Source: Puia dinghuensis (GTDB lineage Bacteria; Bacteroidota; Bacteroidia; Chitinophagales; Chitinophagaceae). Taken from it: 11,364 nucleotides of DNA. Under the pieces are notes generated by a model. That model saw only the letters and a program-made list of their open reading frames with translations. It was not told the DNA's origin and ran no database searches. Positions within the stretch are counted from its first letter, which is position 1; each line of letters opens with the position of its first letter. Made by a program: the position numbers and the translations under genes. Of this stretch, positions 6,130-11,364 are shown piece after piece. The DNA lies in NCBI GenBank assembly GCA_026224995.1, contig JAMFRX010000522.1:1-11364 (forward strand), written 5' to 3'.

Positions 6130-7103
6130 GCCCATCAAAAATAAAAATAGTCGCCCTCGACAGTCATACCCTGAACCCGGGCGACCTGTCCTGGACAGAA
6201 TGGCAATCCTACGGCGAGATCGTCCTATACGACCGCACTCCACCCGACACCGCAACGATAGTGGAACGTTGCACCGGAGCCCAGGCAGTGATCACCAACA
6301 AAGTCGCCTTGACAGCGGAAGCCCTGGCTCAGCTGCCTTCGGTAAAGTATATCGGCGTGACGGCCACCGGCTATAACATTATCGACACCGCCGCCGCAAA
6401 ACGGCAAGGCATCGTCGTGACCAATGTTCCCAGCTATGGCACGGCATCAGTAGTGCAGATGACATTTGCGCTCCTGCTGGAGCTGACCCTCCACGTCCAG
6501 CGCCACAGCGACGCCGTAATGGACGGCAAATGGTCCCGCTCACCCGACTTCTGTTTCTGGGACTTTCCGCTCGTAGAGCTGGCTGGCAAGACCATGGGCA
6601 TCATCGGCATGGGCCATATCGGCGGGAAAGTAGCGGACGTAGCCGCCGCCTTCGATATGTTCGTCCTTGGAAGCAGCCGTACCCATACCGACCAATCGCA
6701 CCGCCGCAATTTTTCCTGGGCCGGCATTCCGGAACTGCTCGAACGCTCCGACGTCGTAAGCATCCATTGCCCCCTCTTCCCCGAGACACGCGGCCTCATC
6801 AACAAAGAGAGCCTCTCCCGCATGAAGCAAACCGCCTTCCTCCTGAACACCTCCCGGGGACCCATCGTCGTCGAAGAAGACCTCGCAACGGCCTTGAATA
6901 CCGGCCGTATCGCCGGCGCCGGCATTGACGTCCTCTCCACCGAGCCGCCACCGGCAGGCAACCCCCTGTTCGGCGCAAAGAACTGCATCATCACCCCGCA
7001 TATCTCCTGGGCTACCAGGGAGGCAAGGAGCCGGCTGATGTCCGGATCCCTCGCCAACCTTGCCGCCTGGCTGTCCGGCAATCCCATGAATGTTGTAAAT
7101 TAA
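6126..7103 (+). CDS. hprA: D-2-hydroxyacid dehydrogenase: glycerate dehydrogenase / hydroxypyruvate reductase
   Basis: A 325-residue D-isomer-specific 2-hydroxyacid dehydrogenase. The ATG at 6126 is preferred over an in-frame ATG at 6096, because it gives the usual short N-terminus before the first beta strand (KIKIVALD) and a 4-bp ATGA overlap with the permease; the earlier start would add ten residues and overlap by 34 bp. The coenzyme motif is GMGHIG at 161-166. Catalytic residues are Arg244 (NTSRGP), Glu273 (LSTEPP) and His292 (TPHISWAT). The N-terminal pattern TLNPGDLSW and the block WSRSPDFCFWDFPLVELAG are those of Bacteroidota HprA-like glycerate dehydrogenases. After beta-2 the sequence GSSRTH has a basic residue (Arg185) and no acidic one, which suggests NADP(H) preference and reduction of hydroxypyruvate or glyoxylate in vivo. 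The product D-glycerate is the substrate of the kinase encoded 18 bp downstream. D-lactate or broad hydroxyacid activity is possible. Confidence 0.92.
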   Translation: MSPSKIKIVALDSHTLNPGDLSWTEWQSYGEIVLYDRTPPDTATIVERCTGAQAVITNKVALTAEALAQLPSVKYIGVTATGYNIIDTAAAKRQGIVVTNVPSYGTASVVQMTFALLLELTLHVQRHSDAVMDGKWSRSPDFCFWDFPLVELAGKTMGIIGMGHIGGKVADVAAAFDMFVLGSSRTHTDQSHRRNFSWAGIPELLERSDVVSIHCPLFPETRGLINKESLSRMKQTAFLLNTSRGPIVVEEDLATALNTGRIAGAGIDVLSTEPPPAGNPLFGAKNCIITPHISWATREARSRLMSGSLANLAAWLSGNPMNVVN

Positions 7104-7121
7104 AGCCTCAGCTCAACCCCG

Positions 7122-8270
7122 ATGCACATACTCATTGCCCCCAATGCCTTCAAGAACAGCCTCCCCGCAGATGCGGCCGCCGCGGCCATCCTCCTCGGCC
7201 TGCAGCAAAGCCGGCTGAGCTTCACCGGAGAATGCTTTCCCGTGGGCGACGGCGGCGACGGGACGGGTGACCTGCTCTTGACGAAGCTCGGCGGCAGCAG
7301 GCTGGAAGCCATGGCCCGAAACCCCTATGGCAAGAGTAGAGCTTCCTGGTTCGGCCTAACCAGTGATGGCGTTACCGCCGTCATCGAGATGGCCAACGCC
7401 TCCGGCCTCCGGCTGCCCGGCAGCGAAGCGCGCGACCCACTGCACGCTTCTTCCTGCGGCACTGGCGACCTGATCCTTGCAGCACTGGATAAAAAACCCC
7501 GCCAGATCCTCCTCGGCATGGGTGGCTCCGCGACGGTAGACGGAGGCGCAGGCATCCTTACGGCGCTGGGTACCCGCTTCCTGGACGTGCAGGGGAAGGC
7601 CCTGACCGGCCTGCCCGCCAGCCTCGTAGACCTGGCGGCAATCGATACCTCCGGCCTCGACACCCGACTGGCGGATACCGAGCTCACCATACTCACCGAC
7701 GTCGACAATCCCCTGCTCGGCGCCAACGGCGCCGCCGCCGTCTTCGGCCCCCAGAAAGGGGCTTCGCCAGAAGCCGTGCTACAGCTGGAAGCGGCCTTGC
7801 AACGGCTCGCACAGGTCATGAAAGAACAGCTGAACAAAGACATCTCCACCCTCCCTTCGGGCGGTACCGCCGGCGGCGCAGCCGCAGGCCTCTACGGCCT
7901 GCTCGACGCAAAGCTGGTCAATGGGATCGACTATTTCTTGGAAGCAACGGGATTTGATGCAGCCTTGGATCGTGCCGATTGGGTCCTCACAGCCGAAGGC
8001 AGCATCGATGAACAAACGCTCCATGGCAAAGGCCCCTTCGGCGTAGCCTGGCGCGCAAAAGAGAAAGGCCTCCCCGTCATAGGCCTGGCCGGCCGCCTGC
8101 CCCGGGAGAAGAACCCAGAGCTCAGCCGGTATTTCGACGTGCTCCTGCCCATCAACCACGAGCTCCTGCCGCTGCAGGATGCCCTGGACCAGACCGCCGC
8201 CAATCTCACGGCCACCGCCAGAGCAATAGGGAATATGCTGGAATTAATGCGGCCTCCTGGGAAGCAATAG
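7122..8270 (+). CDS. glxK: Class II glycerate 2-kinase (GlxK/GarK family)
   Basis: A 382-residue glycerate kinase, full length for the GlxK/GarK family, which phosphorylates D-glycerate to 2-phosphoglycerate with ATP. Motifs in order: APNAFKNSL (6-14), PVGDGGDGT (40-48), MGGSATVDGGAGILTALG (133-150), LTDVDNPLLGANGAAAVFGPQKGA (191-214 region), GGTAGGAAAGL (247-257), and LTAEGSIDEQTLHGK (289-303). In the last motif the usual TGEG reads TAEG (Ala291), a small change at an otherwise conserved spot. No membrane segment or signal peptide, so it is cytosolic. It is the last gene of the operon, 18 bp after the glycerate dehydrogenase. The pair gives hydroxypyruvate to D-glycerate to 2-phosphoglycerate, feeding lower glycolysis. 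The 3' end overlaps the convergent GH63 gene by 27 bp, and a hairpin spans the stop codon. Confidence 0.95.
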   Translation: MHILIAPNAFKNSLPADAAAAAILLGLQQSRLSFTGECFPVGDGGDGTGDLLLTKLGGSRLEAMARNPYGKSRASWFGLTSDGVTAVIEMANASGLRLPGSEARDPLHASSCGTGDLILAALDKKPRQILLGMGGSATVDGGAGILTALGTRFLDVQGKALTGLPASLVDLAAIDTSGLDTRLADTELTILTDVDNPLLGANGAAAVFGPQKGASPEAVLQLEAALQRLAQVMKEQLNKDISTLPSGGTAGGAAAGLYGLLDAKLVNGIDYFLEATGFDAALDRADWVLTAEGSIDEQTLHGKGPFGVAWRAKEKGLPVIGLAGRLPREKNPELSRYFDVLLPINHELLPLQDALDQTAANLTATARAIGNMLELMRPPGKQ

Positions 8271-10874
8271 CTTCCCAACCAGCCCCGTCCACCCCGTCTG
8301 GTGCGACGCTCCAAGCCCCTTTCCGGTGTCGCCGTCAAAATATTCGAAGAAGAGAACGTAATCTTTGAAGTTCGGATCCTGCTGCATCCTTTCGTCGTTG
8401 CCGAACACCGCACGCCGCCCATGCTCATCACGCAAAAAGAGCCGCGAAAGCCGCATCGACAGCTCCGTGCTGATCTCATCCAACGTCCGCATCTGCCCCG
8501 AATGCGTCGGGTACTCTATCTTGAAATCCTCGCCGTAATAATGATGGAACCGCTGCAGCGCTTCGATGATCAGGAAATTCATCGGCATCCAGATCGGGCC
8601 CCGCCAGTTGCTATTGCCACCGAACAACGGGATATTCGACTCGGCCGGCGTATACTGCACGGACAGCAGCTGACCGTCGACCTTGAACTGGTAAGGATGC
8701 GCACCATGAAACTTCGACAGGCTCCGGATGCCATGATCGCTAAGGAACTCCGTTTCATCGAGCATCCGGTACAGGATACGCTTTATCCGGTGACCACGCA
8801 GCAGCGACAGCAGATGCTTCTCCCCCTCACCTTTTTCATGCCAGCGCGACACTAAAGCGGCCAGGTCGGGCCGGTTGTCCAAAAGCCAGTTCAGCCGCTT
8901 GGCGAACTCGGGCAGCTTCTGCAGGATCTCATCGTCGATGACTTCCACGGCAAACAACGGGATCAGCCCTACCATGCTCCTGATCTTCAGCTTTATGCTC
9001 ACGTCGCCGGGCATCCGCACCGTATCGTAATAAAACTCATCCTCATTGTCCCACAGCCCATCGGTCCCGGTCCCCATATTCGCCATGGCCTGCGCGATAT
9101 TCAGAAAATGCTCGAAGAATTTATTGGCCATGTCCTGGTAAATGGGGTTCGTCAGCGAGAGCTCCAGAGCAATGCGCATCAAATCCAGGCAATAGGCGGC
9201 CATCCAGCTCGTCCCATCCGCCTGCTCCAGGTGACTGCCATCGGGCAGCTTGGTATTGCTCCGGTCGAACAGCCCGATATTATCCATGCCCAGGAAGCCG
9301 CCTTCAAAGATATTATTGCCTTCCGCATCCTTCTTGTTCACCCACCAGGTGAAATTCAGCAGCAGCTTATGGAAGACGGTCTCCAAAAAGGCGACATCCC
9401 CCTTCCCGCCATTCGCTTTCTTTTCGAGCTCGTATACCCGGTAGGCCGCCCACCCATGCACGGGTGGATTCGTATCGTCGAAGGACCATTCATAGGCCGG
9501 CAGCTTGCCGCTCGGATGCATATACCAGTCATGCGTCAGCAGCAAGAGCTGATGCTTGGCGAAATCCACGTCTATCAATGCGAACAGGATACAGTGAAAG
9601 GCCAGATCCCAGGCGGCATACCAGGGATATTCCCACTTGTCCGGCATAGAGATGATATTGCTGTTCTTCAGGTGCTGCCATTTGTGGTTCCTGCCCTTCA
9701 ATCGTTCCGGCGGCGGCTTCGGCTGCCGGGCATCCCCCTTCAGCCATTCTTCCACATTGTAGATATACAGCTGCTTGTTCCAGAGCATGCCGGCAAAAGC
9801 CTGTCGCTGTACCAGCTTCTCGTCTTCGGTCGGCACATCTGCCTGCAGCTCCGCATAGAACTCATCCGTCTCTCTTATCCTGTCCTCGAAGAGCTTGTCG
9901 AAATCCTGAAACGGGTTGTAGTCCTGAGAATTCGCCAGTCTTAGCCGGATAGTCGTAGACCCGCCACCCGGGATAAGCCGCTCGTAGTTCACGGCGGCCT
10001 TCGTTCCCTGTTGATAGTTGACGGCGTCCGCATGCCCATTGACGATACACTCCTGAATGCCGTCTTTGAAATACTGGCGAACGCCATCTTTGAAGTCCCC
10101 CCCGGCGCTATCGCCATAGAGCCGCTGCGTATTCGTTTCGTTATCGCAAAATAGATTTATATCCGTCTCCTCCCCATAGAGTCCCCATTCCCCGATGTCC
10201 CTATGCTGGATGATGATATTGCCCTCGTTGGAAGACAACATCACAGGCTTGTACTGGTCATTTCCCCAGCTCCAGGTATTCCGGAACCAAAGGGTGGGTA
10301 GGATATGCAGCGGCGCCGCATCCTTTCCCCGGTTATGCGCCGTTATCCGGATCAGGATGTCTTCCATACCCGCCTTCGCATATTCAATAAAAATGTCGAA
10401 ATACTTGTTCTCGTCGAAGATGCCGGTATCTATAAGCTCATACTCCGGCTGGTCGCGCGTCCGTCGGGAATTCTCCTCCAGCAGCTGCTTGTAGGGATAA
10501 GCCGCCTGGGGATACTTGTAGAGCATCTTCATATAGCTATGGGTAGGGGAAGAGTCCAGATAATAGTATAGCTCCTTCACGTCCTCCCCATGGTTGCCCT
10601 CATATCCGCTGAGGCCGAACAGCCGCTCTTTCAGGATGGGATCTTTTTTGTTCCAGAAACCCAGAGCGAAACAGAGATGCTGCCTCTTGTCGGCAATGCC
10701 ACCTATTCCTTCTTCGCCCCAGCGCCATGCCTTGCTATAGGCCATATCATGCGTAGTATAGGCCCACGCCTGCCCATCTGCGCTGTAATCTTCCCTCACC
10801 GTGCCCCACTGTCTTTCGGAAAGATAAGGGCCCCATTTCTTCCAGTCCGGTATCTTCAGTCGATCTTTTTCCAT
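8244..10874 (-). CDS. GH63-type glycoside hydrolase with MGH1-like domain (predicted alpha-glucosidase)
   Basis: An 876-residue intracellular glycosidase of the bacterial GH63 group often labelled glucosidase or MGH1-like glycoside hydrolase. The N-terminal half has the block WGPYLSERQWGTVREDYS (14-31), the segment around GNHGEDVKELYYYLDSSPTHSY (93-114) and YPQAAYPY (121-128), characteristic of this long subfamily. The C-terminal (alpha/alpha)6-barrel region (about 350-870) contains WYAAWDLAFH, where Asp423 is the likely general acid, and FFEYFDGDTGKGLG, where Glu844 is the likely general base; these roles are by analogy with other GH63 enzymes. NWRGPIWMPMNF (756-767) is another family block. 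There is no signal peptide, so the substrate must be cytosolic. GH63 members cut alpha-glucosides or alpha-mannosides, including glucosylglycerate and mannosylglycerate, but those enzymes are about half this length. It lies 11 bp downstream of a glucose 1-dehydrogenase gene, pointing to glucose as the product. Its 3' end overlaps the glycerate kinase gene. Confidence 0.9.
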   Translation of the reverse strand: MEKDRLKIPDWKKWGPYLSERQWGTVREDYSADGQAWAYTTHDMAYSKAWRWGEEGIGGIADKRQHLCFALGFWNKKDPILKERLFGLSGYEGNHGEDVKELYYYLDSSPTHSYMKMLYKYPQAAYPYKQLLEENSRRTRDQPEYELIDTGIFDENKYFDIFIEYAKAGMEDILIRITAHNRGKDAAPLHILPTLWFRNTWSWGNDQYKPVMLSSNEGNIIIQHRDIGEWGLYGEETDINLFCDNETNTQRLYGDSAGGDFKDGVRQYFKDGIQECIVNGHADAVNYQQGTKAAVNYERLIPGGGSTTIRLRLANSQDYNPFQDFDKLFEDRIRETDEFYAELQADVPTEDEKLVQRQAFAGMLWNKQLYIYNVEEWLKGDARQPKPPPERLKGRNHKWQHLKNSNIISMPDKWEYPWYAAWDLAFHCILFALIDVDFAKHQLLLLTHDWYMHPSGKLPAYEWSFDDTNPPVHGWAAYRVYELEKKANGGKGDVAFLETVFHKLLLNFTWWVNKKDAEGNNIFEGGFLGMDNIGLFDRSNTKLPDGSHLEQADGTSWMAAYCLDLMRIALELSLTNPIYQDMANKFFEHFLNIAQAMANMGTGTDGLWDNEDEFYYDTVRMPGDVSIKLKIRSMVGLIPLFAVEVIDDEILQKLPEFAKRLNWLLDNRPDLAALVSRWHEKGEGEKHLLSLLRGHRIKRILYRMLDETEFLSDHGIRSLSKFHGAHPYQFKVDGQLLSVQYTPAESNIPLFGGNSNWRGPIWMPMNFLIIEALQRFHHYYGEDFKIEYPTHSGQMRTLDEISTELSMRLSRLFLRDEHGRRAVFGNDERMQQDPNFKDYVLFFEYFDGDTGKGLGASHQTGWTGLVGKLLLPRRPH
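8258..8277. terminator. Hairpin at the convergent gene junction, possible bidirectional terminator
   Basis: Arms TGGGAAGC (8258-8265) and GCTTCCCA (8270-8277) are perfectly complementary, an 8-bp stem with a four-base loop AATA. The stem spans the glycerate kinase stop codon (8268-8270) and, on the other strand, lies within the last codons of the GH63 gene. A convergent junction is where a shared terminator is expected. There is no U-tract on either side, so it is not a classical intrinsic terminator; it could instead protect the 3' ends of mRNAs or be coincidental. Confidence 0.4.
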
Positions 10875-10885
10875 GCTGTAAGTAT

Positions 10886-11364
10886 TTATCCATTGGTGCT
10901 AAAGCCCGGATACAGGGTCATGCCGCCGTCTACGAACAGCGTCTGCCCGTTGATATAGTCGGAGTCATCGCTGGCCAGCCATACGGCGACGGCGCCTATG
11001 TCCTCCACTACGCCTACACGGCCGTAAGGGATTAATTCGAGCAATACCTTTTCCGCTGCGGGAGTCTCCCAGGCCGTGTGGTTTATCGGTGTCTTGATCG
11101 CGCCCGGTCCTATGCTGTTCACCCTTATCTTGGACGGAGCGAACTCATGGGCAATGCTCTTCATCAGCATCATGATGCCGCCCTTGCTGGCCGCATAGTT
11201 GGCATGGCCGGCCCAGGGTATGACCTCATGCACGCTGCTCATGCAGATGATCTTGCCGGCGGCCCGCGACCGCTCCGGCCTTACGCCCTGCTTCAGGAAT
11301 ACCCGGACGGCTTCGCGCGCGCACAGGAACTGCCCCGTCAGGTTGACGCCCAGCACATAGTTCC
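10886..11364 (-). CDS. gdh: Glucose 1-dehydrogenase-like SDR (5' end missing)
   Basis: The C-terminal 159 residues of a classical SDR; the reading frame is open to the right-hand edge, and a GTG at 11356 is not the start. Visible motifs are VNLTGQF (the conserved Asn of SDRs), the catalytic block MSSVHEVIPW with Ser and NYAASKGG with Tyr and Lys, then IRVNSIGPGAIKTPIN, and the C-terminal DGGMTLYPGF. SSVHEVIPW, the GPGAI-TPIN block and the GGMTLYP ending closely match Bacillus NAD(P)-dependent glucose 1-dehydrogenase (EC 1.1.1.47), which oxidises beta-D-glucose to gluconolactone; the C-terminal tail there lines the active site. The active-site triad is complete. Cofactor choice cannot be judged, as the N-terminal Rossmann motif is outside the window. 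The stop is 11 bp upstream of the GH63 start, so the two are almost surely one transcript. A related sugar or polyol SDR is the alternative. Confidence 0.9.
   Translation of the reverse strand, partial: NYVLGVNLTGQFLCAREAVRVFLKQGVRPERSRAAGKIICMSSVHEVIPWAGHANYAASKGGIMMLMKSIAHEFAPSKIRVNSIGPGAIKTPINHTAWETPAAEKVLLELIPYGRVGVVEDIGAVAVWLASDDSDYINGQTLFVDGGMTLYPGFSTNG

Noticed and set aside
6434..7087. 217-codon - strand frame inside the glycerate dehydrogenase gene
   Set aside because: Antisense to a complete enzyme with all catalytic residues; low-complexity Ser/Arg-rich translation typical of a shadow frame.
8301..9944. Two + strand frames (184 and 278 codons) opposite the GH63 gene
   Set aside because: The GH63 reading frame is continuous and conserved across this region; the + strand translations show no domain pattern.

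Overview
The window looks like chromosomal DNA from a GC-rich member of the Bacteroidota, probably near the Chitinophagaceae. By eye the GC content is in the mid to upper 50s percent. The reasons are a stand-alone glycogen-binding CBM48 protein, a cellobiose/mannobiose 2-epimerase-type AGE protein, a HprA-like glycerate dehydrogenase and a CusR/CusS-style sensor pair typical of that phylum, and start codons with little or no Shine-Dalgarno sequence. The genus is an inference. I see no rRNA, tRNA, CRISPR array, insertion sequence or phage gene.

Layout. Bases 1-1861 (+ strand) hold three closely spaced genes: the 3' end of an AGE-family sugar 2-epimerase, an exported or membrane-anchored SGNH/GDSL hydrolase, and an atypical short-chain dehydrogenase (SDR). 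A small CBM48 gene (1862-2167, - strand) meets them tail to tail with no spacer. A 244-bp AT-rich divergent intergenic region (2168-2411) separates it from a five-gene + strand operon (2412-8270): OmpR-type response regulator, HAMP sensor histidine kinase, LldP-family hydroxyacid permease, glycerate dehydrogenase/hydroxypyruvate reductase, and class II glycerate 2-kinase. Its four junctions are a 4-bp overlap, a 2-bp gap, a 4-bp overlap and an 18-bp gap. Converging on it from the right is a - strand pair: a truncated glucose 1-dehydrogenase (from beyond 11364 down to 10886) and a large cytosolic GH63/MGH1-like glycosidase (10874-8244). The glycosidase and glycerate kinase coding ends overlap by 27 bp, and a perfect 8-bp-stem hairpin lies across the overlap.

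How the genes may work together. The + operon reads as signal-controlled uptake of a short hydroxyacid (lactate, glycolate or glycerate type) followed by hydroxypyruvate reduction to D-glycerate and phosphorylation to 2-phosphoglycerate, which enters lower glycolysis. The - strand pair would release glucose from an intracellular alpha-glucoside and oxidise it to gluconolactone. GH63 includes mannosylglycerate/glucosylglycerate hydrolases, so the two units could meet at glucosylglycerate (glucose plus glycerate). This is a hypothesis: the GH63 protein here is about twice the length of the characterised glycerate-releasing enzymes. The most noteworthy points are the two-component system embedded in a glycerate/hydroxyacid operon, the GH63-glucose dehydrogenase pair facing it, the orphan CBM48 protein, and the SDR that lacks the usual catalytic serine.
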